Below, piece after piece: positions 7,442 to 14,212 of a DNA stretch of 15,958 nt (within the stretch, counting starts at the first letter, position 1; each line of letters begins with the position of its first letter). This DNA is from an uncultured Clostridia bacterium (lineage in GTDB: Bacteria; Bacillota; Clostridia; Christensenellales; Borkfalkiaceae): the NCBI GenBank assembly GCA_944376035.1, contig CALWBJ010000168.1, positions 1 through 15,958 of the forward strand, written 5' to 3'. The notes beneath the pieces were generated by a model. It did no database searches, was not told where the DNA came from, and worked only from the letters and a program-made list of their open reading frames with translations. A program made the translations under genes and the position numbers.

Positions 7442-7465
7442 AACACAATTCATTTGTGTTTTTTT
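7441..7465 (+). terminator. Rho-independent terminator after ispA
   Basis: The arms AAACACAA (7441-7448) and TTGTGTTT (7454-7461) form an eight-pair stem with a five-base loop, followed by a T run to 7465. The stem has only two G-C pairs, so read-through into tlyA is possible. Confidence 0.6.
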
Positions 7466-7537
7466 ATTTAAAATTTAATCGTAATTCCTATTTAAAAATA
7501 AAGTTATATAGATAAATTAAATAAAAAATATAAAATT

Positions 7538-8299
7538 ATGAGATTGGATTATTACCTTGCGCAGCAAGGATTTTTTGATTCGCGTTCAAAAGCAAGACAG
7601 GCGATTGAAAGAAACGAAGTGCATCTTGACGGTAAGATTGTAAATAAACCTGCCTTAGAGATAAATCCCTGTAAACCTCAAAATATTAAAATTATAAGTG
7701 CAATGCATTTTGTTTCACTGGGAGGATATAAATTACAAAAAGCATTATCTGACTTTGATTTTAATGTCAAAGGAATGATTGCCGCAGACTTAGGTGCAAG
7801 TACGGGCGGATTTACAGATTGTCTGCTTCAAAACGGTGTTAAAAAAGTGTTTTGCGTCGATTTGAACGATTCATTGCTGCATCCCGAACTTGTAAAGGAT
7901 AATAGAGTAGTTACTTTAATAAAAAATGCCAGAGAACTGGAAAAGAGTGATTTTGGCGATCCTTTGGATTTAATAACTGCCGAACTCAGTTTTATTTCCG
8001 CTACATATATTATTCCTGTTATAAGTAAAATTACCGATCATAAAAAATACGCGTTAATCCTCATTAAACCTCAGTTCGAGACAGGAATAAAAAAGAATTT
8101 TAAAAACGGTATTATAAAAGATAAAAAATTACGAATTTCAGCATGCGAAAAGGTCTACGAGTGCGCAATAAGCAATAATCTTATACCTCAAAAAATCACC
8201 ACTACACCATACCGTGTAAAAAAGAACGTGGAATATATGATGTTATTACAAAAAGATGGTGAATACTCATTGAATCTGGACGAATATTTCTCAAAATAA
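7538..8299 (+). CDS. tlyA: TlyA/YqxC family RNA 2'-O-methyltransferase (S4 + FtsJ-like domains)
   Basis: The family includes the mycobacterial 16S/23S rRNA 2'-O-methyltransferase; Firmicute members of this cluster are often called hemolysin A or YqxC. The 253-residue product has an N-terminal S4 RNA-binding domain (residues 1-55, with SRSKARQAI and VNKPA). An FtsJ-type methyltransferase domain follows, with K65 in GGYKLQKAL, the SAM loop LGASTGGFTD at 85-94, IKPQFE at 176-181 and E232 in NVEYMMLL. The position usually occupied by the second catalytic acid (DVSFIS in relatives, as I recall) reads AELSFIS with E149. The usual GYGQLDWKLR segment is also replaced. No Shine-Dalgarno sequence is visible before the ATG. 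Identity is firm; activity and target are inferred. Confidence 0.88.
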   Translation: MRLDYYLAQQGFFDSRSKARQAIERNEVHLDGKIVNKPALEINPCKPQNIKIISAMHFVSLGGYKLQKALSDFDFNVKGMIAADLGASTGGFTDCLLQNGVKKVFCVDLNDSLLHPELVKDNRVVTLIKNARELEKSDFGDPLDLITAELSFISATYIIPVISKITDHKKYALILIKPQFETGIKKNFKNGIIKDKKLRISACEKVYECAISNNLIPQKITTTPYRVKKNVEYMMLLQKDGEYSLNLDEYFSK

Positions 8300-8300
8300 A

Positions 8301-8326
8301 TATTTTTATTCATAAATTTATTCAAT
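8301..8326. promoter_or_regulatory. Possible ArgR (ARG-box-like) sites upstream of nadK-argR-recN
   Basis: On the complementary strand two TGAATAAA half-sites occur in the same orientation 12 bases apart (8305-8312 and 8317-8324). TATGAATAAAAAT in the same stretch resembles the Bacillus AhrC box (CATGAATAAAAAT...). The pair abuts the -35 element at 8331 of the operon that encodes ArgR. The sequence is AT-rich and the spacing is not the standard palindrome, so chance is a real alternative. Confidence 0.22.
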
Positions 8327-8330
8327 TTTG

Positions 8331-8359
8331 TTGATATAGTTTTCATTTTGTGATATTCT
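8331..8359 (+). promoter_or_regulatory. Sigma-A type promoter for nadK-argR-recN
   Basis: TTGATA at 8331-8336 (5 of 6 to the -35 consensus), a 17-base spacer, and TGATATTCT at 8351-8359 containing an extended TGn and the -10 hexamer TATTCT. The expected start near 8366 would lie at the AGGTGA ribosome site (8367-8372), giving a very short leader. Confidence 0.5.
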
Positions 8360-8375
8360 TTAAATTAGGTGAACA

Positions 8376-9200
8376 ATGAAAGTTTTAATATATATAAATG
8401 ACGGAAAAGCGGGCGGCGATGAATGGCGTAAAAACGTAATCAGCCTGTTGTCGGAAAATAATATAGAATGGGAATTTATAAAAAACTCTGATCTTAAAAA
8501 AAATATTAAGGCAGATGCTTTGTTTGTTTATGGCGGAGACGGCACTATTTTACATCTCAATGAATTTTCCGGAAAAAATAATATTCCGATTCTCGGTATA
8601 AATGCAGGTAAACTCGGTTTTTTAAGCGAGTTTGAAAAGGATGAGACGGAAATTGCGATAAAGGCGCTTAAAAACGGAGAATTGATAAAAGATGCGAGAG
8701 TAACCCTTAAAGTTAAAAGCAAAAATAAGGTTTATAATGCTCTTAACGACGCCGTTTTACAAAGAATATATACAAAAGAACATACGGCGCTTGTCGTAAA
8801 TGTCAAAATAATTATTGATAATAATTACATAGACGATATAGTAGGCGACGGTGTTATCGTAAGTACTCCGACCGGTTCAACCGCTTATTCTCTTTCTGCA
8901 GGCGGGGCAATAATGACTCCCGAAATAAACGCTTTTTCCTTAACGCCTATAAGTGCTCATTCACTTCATGTAAGGCCGATAGTTTATTCTTCCGATTCTA
9001 CCTGTATTCTTGAAATTAACGAAGGGAGTCTTACGGGTTTGTTTATTGACGGAATGCTTGTAGATACTTTGGGACCAAAAGATAATGTATTTATTGAAAA
9101 ATCAGATTTAAAAGCGATATTTTACAGAAAGAAAGATTCAAATTTCTTTACTCGTCTTGCAACGAAATTTAAAAATAACGGAGACAGGTTAAAACAATGA
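8376..9200 (+). CDS. nadK: NAD kinase
   Basis: NadK phosphorylates NAD to NADP in the cytosol, using ATP or polyphosphate. The 274-residue product has the catalytic GGDGT at 53-57, GINAGKLGFL near 84-93, the ALND motif near 125, and the NAD-binding block GDGVIVSTPTGSTAYSLSAG near residues 158-177. It continues with the typical HSLHVRPIV segment. Length and motif spacing are normal. AGGTGA at 8367-8372 sets the start. It is the first gene of a tightly coupled unit with argR (four-base overlap) and recN. In Clostridia nadK commonly sits between tlyA and argR, which fits here. Confidence 0.97.
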   Translation: MKVLIYINDGKAGGDEWRKNVISLLSENNIEWEFIKNSDLKKNIKADALFVYGGDGTILHLNEFSGKNNIPILGINAGKLGFLSEFEKDETEIAIKALKNGELIKDARVTLKVKSKNKVYNALNDAVLQRIYTKEHTALVVNVKIIIDNNYIDDIVGDGVIVSTPTGSTAYSLSAGGAIMTPEINAFSLTPISAHSLHVRPIVYSSDSTCILEINEGSLTGLFIDGMLVDTLGPKDNVFIEKSDLKAIFYRKKDSNFFTRLATKFKNNGDRLKQ

Positions 9201-9643
9201 CCAAAAAAGAGCGTCTGAATAAAATATTAGAACTTATAGAAAATCATGAAATTGATACACAGGAAGAGTTAACGGAAAAATTGGTAGAGGCAGGTTTTAA
9301 TGTCTCTCAGGCTACTGTTTCAAGAGATATTAAGGAACTAAACCTTATAAAAAGTAACGGTACGTCCAGAAAATTTAAATACGTAAAAAATACCGATGTT
9401 TCTTCCGGTGTTTCTCCTAAAATTATACATTTATTCAAACAAGTTACTCTATCAATAATTCCGGCAGGTAATCTCATTGTTATCAAAACTTTAAGCGGCA
9501 ATGCGGGAACTGCGGGCATGGCTATTGATGAAATGAAAATTGCTCAATGTATAGGAACTGTCGCAGGTGATGACACATTGCTTATCGTAACAAGAAATAA
9601 TACTGATGCGGAAACCATTGTAAAACGGTTAAGGACACTGTAA
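9197..9643 (+). CDS. argR: Arginine repressor ArgR/AhrC
   Basis: ArgR is an arginine-responsive hexameric regulator that represses arginine synthesis and, in Bacillus, activates arginine catabolism. The 148-residue length matches the family. The N-terminal winged helix-turn-helix carries SQATVSRDI at 37-45 with the DNA-contacting SR at 42-43. The C-terminal oligomerisation and arginine-binding domain shows GTAGMAIDEM at 104-113 and GTVAGDDTLLIV at 120-131 with the ligand-binding Asp pair. The start overlaps the nadK stop as ATGA, and the stop overlaps the recN start by one base. Possible ARG-box-like sites upstream of nadK suggest autoregulation, but this is weakly supported. Confidence 0.96.
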   Translation: MTKKERLNKILELIENHEIDTQEELTEKLVEAGFNVSQATVSRDIKELNLIKSNGTSRKFKYVKNTDVSSGVSPKIIHLFKQVTLSIIPAGNLIVIKTLSGNAGTAGMAIDEMKIAQCIGTVAGDDTLLIVTRNNTDAETIVKRLRTL

Positions 9644-11358
9644 TGCTTGAAAAACTGGTAATAAAAAATATTGCGCTGATAGATTCTGCAGAGATTGAAT
9701 TTTCCGAAGGGCTCAACGTATTATCGGGGGAGACGGGTTCCGGTAAATCTGTTATCATTGAATCGTTAAATTTTGTTCTCGGTGCAAAAGCAGATAAATC
9801 TCTTATCAGAAGCGGAGAAAAAGAATGTCTTGTAAGGGCGGAATTTAACGTATCGGGGAACAAGAATATTTATAATGTATACCGTGAACTCGATTTAGAA
9901 CAGGAAGATCTTTTGATTATAACCAGAAAGATGAGTATCGACGGAAAAAGTTCGGTTAAAGTGAACGGTAATACGGTAACTCTCGGAATGCTTAAACAAT
10001 TTACCGTTTATCTTGTCGATGTTCATGGACAAAGTGAGCATTTTTATCTTTTAAAGAACGCCAACCAACTTGAATTGATTGATAAAATGGGTGGTGCTCA
10101 AACAGCCAAATTATTAAAAGAATGCTCGGAAGAATATAATAATTATAAAAATTTATGCCGACAAATGGACGAAATCGGGGGAGATGAAAGCAGCAGAGCA
10201 ATAAGACTTGATGTTCTGAATTTCCAGATAGACGAGATTGAAAAAGCAGACATAAAGGAAAACGAAGAATCGGAACTTAATGAAATCAAACAAAAACTTT
10301 TTTTTCAGGAAAAAATTATAACGGCACTGAAAACGGTATACGAATCTTTTTCTGATGAAAACGGAGGGAGTGATTTACTTTCGGTATCTCAGAAAGTTCT
10401 CGGAGGTATTTCTTCGCTTTCTACCGAATATTCTGAATTGTACGATAGACTTGAAAGTGTATTTTCCGAACTTGACGATATTGCAGAAACTTGCAGAAGT
10501 ATTTCAGAAAGTCTTAGCGGTGAGGAGTACGATGCCGACTATATAGAAAACCGACTTGAAACAATTAAAAAATTAAAGAAAAAGTACGGTGATTCAGTCC
10601 GGGAAATAAACGATTTTTGTGAAAAGGCCAAAGAAGAAAAATATAAATTAGAAAATATTTCACAGTTTAGTGAAAAACTTTTAGCAGAAATCGAAAATTC
10701 AAAGAGAAATTTGTATAAATCCTATAATAGTTTAAGCGACAGAAGAAGGACGGTGGCAAAAGAATTTTCGGAAAACATTCTTTCCGAACTTTCCGAACTC
10801 TCAATAAATAAAGCACAATTTTATGTGGATTTTTCTTCAAAACCTGAATTTGAAGAATGTAAATTTGACTCTCCTAACGGTTTTGATAAGATTGAGTTTA
10901 TGTTCTCCGCAAACTACGGAGAACCGGTAAAACCTCTTTCTGCAGTTATAAGCGGCGGGGAGATGAGCAGATTTATGCTCGCAATTAAAGTTCAGACGTC
11001 AAAATTCAATAACATATCGACTTTCATTTTTGATGAAATCGACGCGGGAATAAGCGGCTCGGTTGCGAGAACGGTAGCGGAAAAGTTTGCCAAGATTTCT
11101 CTTAATACACAGATTATCGCAATTTCTCATTTGCCGCAAATATCCGCTATGGCCGATAATAATCTCCTTATTTCAAAATCAGAAAAATCCGATAAAACTT
11201 TTACTTCCGTAATCAGCCTCGATAGTAAATCCAAAATTAAGGAAATTATAAGACTGATAGGCGGTAGTCCAGAAAGCGAATCTGCAAAAAAACACGCGGA
11301 AGAACTTGTTGAATCGGCAAATGAATATAAGAAATATATAAAAAATAAATCTTTATAA
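9643..11358 (+). CDS. recN: DNA repair protein RecN
   Basis: RecN is an SMC-like ATPase that gathers at double-strand breaks and promotes recombinational repair. The 571-residue product is of normal length. The N-terminal half-domain has Walker A GETGSGKS at 29-36. A long charged coiled-coil region follows (about residues 150-370), then the ABC signature SGGEMSR and Walker B FIFDEIDAGISG in the C-terminal half, with the ISHLPQIS switch segment. AAGGA at 9631-9635 precedes the ATG, which shares one base with the argR stop (TAATG). Co-expression with argR is conserved across Firmicutes. No sequence anomaly is seen. Confidence 0.97.
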   Translation: MLEKLVIKNIALIDSAEIEFSEGLNVLSGETGSGKSVIIESLNFVLGAKADKSLIRSGEKECLVRAEFNVSGNKNIYNVYRELDLEQEDLLIITRKMSIDGKSSVKVNGNTVTLGMLKQFTVYLVDVHGQSEHFYLLKNANQLELIDKMGGAQTAKLLKECSEEYNNYKNLCRQMDEIGGDESSRAIRLDVLNFQIDEIEKADIKENEESELNEIKQKLFFQEKIITALKTVYESFSDENGGSDLLSVSQKVLGGISSLSTEYSELYDRLESVFSELDDIAETCRSISESLSGEEYDADYIENRLETIKKLKKKYGDSVREINDFCEKAKEEKYKLENISQFSEKLLAEIENSKRNLYKSYNSLSDRRRTVAKEFSENILSELSELSINKAQFYVDFSSKPEFEECKFDSPNGFDKIEFMFSANYGEPVKPLSAVISGGEMSRFMLAIKVQTSKFNNISTFIFDEIDAGISGSVARTVAEKFAKISLNTQIIAISHLPQISAMADNNLLISKSEKSDKTFTSVISLDSKSKIKEIIRLIGGSPESESAKKHAEELVESANEYKKYIKNKSL

Positions 11359-11385
11359 ATCTATGCCGGGATTTTTTCGACTTAC

Positions 11386-11432
11386 ATATTATATTAGTTG
11401 TACTATGTTTTTTCGAATATAATATATTTTTT
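11386..11432 (+). terminator. Weak candidate terminator after recN
   Basis: Arms ATATTATATT (11386-11395) and AATATAATAT (11416-11425) are perfectly complementary with a 20-base loop and are followed by ATTTTTT. The stem contains no G-C pair, so in this AT-rich DNA it may be coincidental. Confidence 0.3.
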
Positions 11433-11494
11433 GCTTTAACTAAACATATTTGTTTGTCATAAAAAATAAATGTGCAAAAAACATTTGATTTTTT

Positions 11495-11523
11495 GCATAT
11501 TTTTTTATTTTTATCTCATAATA
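11495..11523 (+). promoter_or_regulatory. Sigma-G (forespore) type promoter for spoIVB
   Basis: GCATA at 11495-11499 and CATAATA at 11517-11523 are separated by 17 bases. They match the Bacillus sigma-G consensus (GHATR, about 17-18 bases, CATnHTA) at every specified position. Bacillus spoIVB is a known forespore-expressed sigma-F/sigma-G gene, so the site has the expected regulator. The predicted start near 11530 leaves only about 12 bases of leader. Confidence 0.5.
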
Positions 11524-11541
11524 AACCATAACGGAGTAAAA

Positions 11542-12522
11542 ATGAAGATAAAAAGAACGGTAATATTTATAGTTTTTGCGATACTGACATCAATTTCCGC
11601 GAACTATTATTCTGCTTATGCAAAAAGTGATTATCTTTATCTGGGTGGAATACCTGCAGGTTTTTCACTTGCAACGCGAGGCGCGTATGTTGTCGGACTT
11701 TGTGACGTTGTAAGCGAAAAAGGAGTTTGTTCGCCTTCAAAAGACGCACAAGTAGAAGTCGGAGATATAATTTTATATATAGACGATTATGAAATTAACG
11801 GAGCAGCCGATATAGAAAAAGCAGTTACTGACGATTGTGAAAAAATAATGGTTGTGTCCAGGAAAGGACAAAAAATTCTTTTGGAAATCATACCCGCTAA
11901 GGATTTTAACGGAAATTACAGAATCGGTGTTTTTGTAAGAGACAATGTAAACGGTATAGGAACAATTACTTATATCAAAGATAACCGTTTTGCCTCCTTG
12001 GGACATCCTGTTCTTGATGATGACGGGATAATACTGAACATAAAAGGCGGAACACTATATCCATGTAATATATCAGGCTATGTTAAAGGTGAAAGGGGAA
12101 AACCCGGGGAACTGCGAGGCGCGTTTGTTAAGAAAGCTCCGTGCGCTGAAATTGAAAAAAATACTTACCAGGGTGTATACGGAACACTGACTGATAACTC
12201 TATCACTAAAGGACTTAAAAAAGTTTCGGTAGGTGAAGCGAAAATGGGAAATGCAAGTATTATGACTACCATTGATGGATGTACGCCAAAAGAATATTCT
12301 ATTTCAATAATAAAAGTCGATAACGTAAATAAAGACAGTAAAAATTTTGTTATAAAAATTACTGATGAAACGCTTATATCAAAAACCGGCGGAATAATTC
12401 AGGGCATGAGCGGAAGTCCCATTATTCAGGACGGAAGACTTGTCGGTGCAGTAACACACGTCTTTATCAACGATCCTACGAGAGGTTTCGGTATATCTGT
12501 TGAAAATATGTTAAATAATTAA
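11542..12522 (+). CDS. spoIVB: SpoIVB signalling peptidase (SA-clan serine protease)
   Basis: SpoIVB is made in the forespore, crosses into the intermembrane space and cleaves SpoIVFA, releasing pro-sigma-K processing in the mother cell. From the ATG at 11542 the product has 326 residues: an N-terminal signal anchor (about 5-27), a PDZ domain (about 38-110, with VEVGDIILYIDDYEI), and a protease domain. The presumed triad is visible as H155 (ASLGHPV), D275 (TDETL) and S290 (GMSGSP), with the Asp-Ser spacing of 15 seen in Bacillus. The VGAVTHVFINDPTRGFG block is highly typical. CGGAG at 11532-11536 chooses this start; an in-frame ATG at 11470 lies upstream of the promoter and is rejected. It is about 100 residues shorter than the Bacillus protein. 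Confidence 0.95.
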   Translation: MKIKRTVIFIVFAILTSISANYYSAYAKSDYLYLGGIPAGFSLATRGAYVVGLCDVVSEKGVCSPSKDAQVEVGDIILYIDDYEINGAADIEKAVTDDCEKIMVVSRKGQKILLEIIPAKDFNGNYRIGVFVRDNVNGIGTITYIKDNRFASLGHPVLDDDGIILNIKGGTLYPCNISGYVKGERGKPGELRGAFVKKAPCAEIEKNTYQGVYGTLTDNSITKGLKKVSVGEAKMGNASIMTTIDGCTPKEYSISIIKVDNVNKDSKNFVIKITDETLISKTGGIIQGMSGSPIIQDGRLVGAVTHVFINDPTRGFGISVENMLNN

Positions 12523-12562
12523 ATAATCAAATAATCAAATAAATACTATATATTTTTATTGT

Positions 12563-12581
12563 CATTATGTATGACATAATG
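12563..12581. promoter_or_regulatory. Perfect dyad upstream of the dacF-like gene, candidate operator
   Basis: Half-sites CATTATGT (12563-12570) and ACATAATG (12574-12581) are exact inverted copies around ATG. The dyad ends at the first base of the candidate sigma-F -35 element, so a bound regulator would interfere with or assist that promoter. There is no T run after it, which argues against a terminator. The cognate regulator is unknown. Confidence 0.4.
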
Positions 12582-12609
12582 CATAATTTTGTAAAAGTTG
12601 CAGAAAATA
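12581..12609 (+). promoter_or_regulatory. Sigma-F-like promoter for the dacF-like gene
   Basis: GCATA at 12581-12585 is followed after 14 bases by GCAGAAAATA at 12600-12609. The latter fits the Bacillus sigma-F -10 pattern (GgNRAnANTW) except for the second, weakly conserved G. Bacillus dacF is a sigma-F gene. The spacer is one or two bases shorter than usual, so this is tentative. Confidence 0.33.
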
Positions 12610-12632
12610 TTTTTACCAGAAACGGAGGTTAT

Positions 12633-13823
12633 ATGAAAAAAAGATTTTCTGTAATTTTTATTTTTTTAGCGTTTATCTTTCTGATAGGATGTTATTCGAA
12701 AATAAAAATCAGCAACATGTATGCCGAAAAATTTACAAACAAAACTACGGTTACGGAATTTAAAAGTAAGTCTGCATACCTGATGGATGCTCAAAGCGGT
12801 ACCGTCATTTTCAAACTAAATGAGGATCGCAGACTTCCTATTGCAAGTATGTGCAAAATTATGACTTTACTTTTGTGTTTTGAAGACATAGATCAAGGCA
12901 ATACTAAATTTTCTGATGATATTGTTGTAAGTGATAATGCCGGCGGTATGGGTGGATCTCAGATTTTTCTTGACAAAAATGCATCATATAAGGTTGAAGA
13001 CCTGATAAAAGGTATTGTCGTTGCCTCTGCAAACGACGCGAGTGTTGCAATGGCCGAGCATATATGTGGTTCGGAAGAAGTTTTTGTTGAAAAAATGAAT
13101 GAAAAAGCACAGTCCTTAGGTATGAAAAATACAGTTTTCACTAACTGTACCGGACTTCCTAAGGCAGGTCAATTTTCTTCAGCAAAAGATGTTGCGATTA
13201 TGTTTTCGGAACTGTTAAAACATAAGGATTATTTCCGTTTTTCAAATATTTGGATGGACGAAATAAATCACCCGAACGACAGGATAACGCAAATTTCCAA
13301 CACAAATAAACTTATAAGATTTTATGAAGGCTGTGATAGCGGAAAAACCGGTTATACGTCTGAGGCAGGACATTGTCTTTGTGCTTCTGCAAAACGAAAC
13401 GGTATGAGATTAATTTCCGTTGTTATTTCTTCACCTGACAGTAAAACAAGATTCAATGAGGCTTCTTCTCTTTTTAATTACGGATTTGCTAATTTTACCA
13501 ATAAAATGATTATAGATGATAAAAAGCCCCTTGATATTAAAGTTGAAATAAGCGGAGGTAAACAGGATACAATAGAAGTTATTGCCGAAAAACCTTTCTT
13601 TTTGTTCTCTGAGAAAAATCAGAAAAGAAGCGTTGAGATAAATTTTGTTCCCGAAGAAAAAATTAAAGCACCCGTGTTAAAAGGAGATTCGGTAGGTTAT
13701 CTCGTCATTTATGAAAATAATATTGAAATCGGAAGAGTCAAAGTTATATCAAACGAAACGGTTGAATGCCAGACTTATTTCGACGTGCTATACGATGTGA
13801 TAAAAGGTTGGTCTTTGATATAA
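12633..13823 (+). CDS. dacF: D-alanyl-D-alanine carboxypeptidase, DacF/PBP5 family, predicted lipoprotein
   Basis: This low-molecular-weight penicillin-binding protein removes the terminal D-Ala of peptidoglycan stem peptides and so sets cross-linking; sporulation homologues act in the spore cortex. The 396-residue product has the acyl-enzyme SMCK (S72, K75), SAN at 132-134 and KTG at 238-240, all correctly spaced, followed by a PBP5-type beta domain (about 290-375, APVLKGDSVGYL) and an amphipathic C-terminal helix. The N terminus ends in LIGC with Cys20, a good lipobox, so it is probably lipid-anchored. GGAGG at 12624-12628 fixes the ATG; an in-frame ATG at 12567 lies in the dyad. The gene sits where spo0A normally follows spoIVB. 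The choice of dacF over dacA/dacB relatives rests on context. Confidence 0.88.
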   Translation: MKKRFSVIFIFLAFIFLIGCYSKIKISNMYAEKFTNKTTVTEFKSKSAYLMDAQSGTVIFKLNEDRRLPIASMCKIMTLLLCFEDIDQGNTKFSDDIVVSDNAGGMGGSQIFLDKNASYKVEDLIKGIVVASANDASVAMAEHICGSEEVFVEKMNEKAQSLGMKNTVFTNCTGLPKAGQFSSAKDVAIMFSELLKHKDYFRFSNIWMDEINHPNDRITQISNTNKLIRFYEGCDSGKTGYTSEAGHCLCASAKRNGMRLISVVISSPDSKTRFNEASSLFNYGFANFTNKMIIDDKKPLDIKVEISGGKQDTIEVIAEKPFFLFSEKNQKRSVEINFVPEEKIKAPVLKGDSVGYLVIYENNIEIGRVKVISNETVECQTYFDVLYDVIKGWSLI

Positions 13824-13929
13824 TAAACGAATTCAATTTCAATTAATTTTTTATAATTTAGGAAAGAATCCATTTAATCTTATTCTTATTTAGTAAAATA
13901 TTCAGGATAGAAAATTCTTTGATTTATAT

Positions 13930-13972
13930 ATCCGCGTGCTGTAAAAATTTTTTGCAACGCGCGGATTTTTTT
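13930..13972 (+). terminator. Rho-independent terminator after the dacF-like gene
   Basis: ATCCGCG (13930-13936) pairs with CGCGGAT (13960-13966), extended by a T-G and a G-C pair, and a T run follows to 13972. This GC-rich stem stands out in AT-rich DNA. It lies about 105 bases after the stop codon. Confidence 0.85.
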
Positions 13973-14157
13973 CTGCACAATTTATGATTTGTAAAAATAT
14001 TTATTTACCATATAACAAATTTTCATTAAAAAATTATCTTGTATTTTAACAAAATTTGATATAAATAAATCAAAATAAAATATTAAATGATTAAAAAAAT
14101 TTATACTTTTCATAAAAATATTATATAATTAACAAAGGCAAAATATATTTTATTTTA

Positions 14158-14187
14158 TTGACAATTTATCAGATAATTTGATAAAAT
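14158..14187 (+). promoter_or_regulatory. Strong sigma-A promoter for lysA
   Basis: A perfect -35 TTGACA at 14158-14163, an 18-base spacer and TAAAAT at 14182-14187 preceded by TGA, so also an extended -10. The predicted start is near 14194, about 20 bases before the ATG. This is the best vegetative promoter in the window. Confidence 0.75.
14165..14185. promoter_or_regulatory. Dyad within the lysA promoter, candidate operator
   Basis: TTTATCA (14165-14171) and TGATAAA (14179-14185) are exact inverted half-sites separated by seven bases; the right half overlaps the -10 element. An overlapping shorter palindrome, TTATC-A-GATAA, lies at 14166-14176. A protein bound here would block the promoter. 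The regulator is unknown and AT bias makes chance possible. Confidence 0.35.
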
Positions 14188-14212
14188 ATAAAAAAATAGC
14201 GGAATTAAATTT

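Larger units (their letters stand above)
13824..14212. other. Non-coding dacF-lysA intergenic region
   Basis: No coding region is seen. It holds the dacF terminator at 13930-13972, then about 180 bases of nearly pure A/T, including a CAAATTTT/AAAATTTG inverted pair at 14016-14023 and 14051-14058 that is probably chance. The lysA promoter with its dyad follows at 14158-14187. I looked for a lysine riboswitch and found no L-box-like conserved core. In Bacillus the spoIIA-sigF-spoVA genes lie between dacF and lysA; no remnants of them are visible here. Confidence 0.6.

Noticed and set aside
10355..10546. A 63-codon open frame on the same strand inside recN
   Set aside because: It is an out-of-frame shadow of the recN coiled-coil region.
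12521..12536. AAATAATC tandem pair after spoIVB as an iteron or array
   Set aside because: Only two perfect 8-bp copies in simple AT-rich sequence; slippage is sufficient explanation.
13973..14157. Lysine riboswitch upstream of lysA
   Set aside because: The region is nearly all A/T and contains none of the G-rich conserved core of the L-box.
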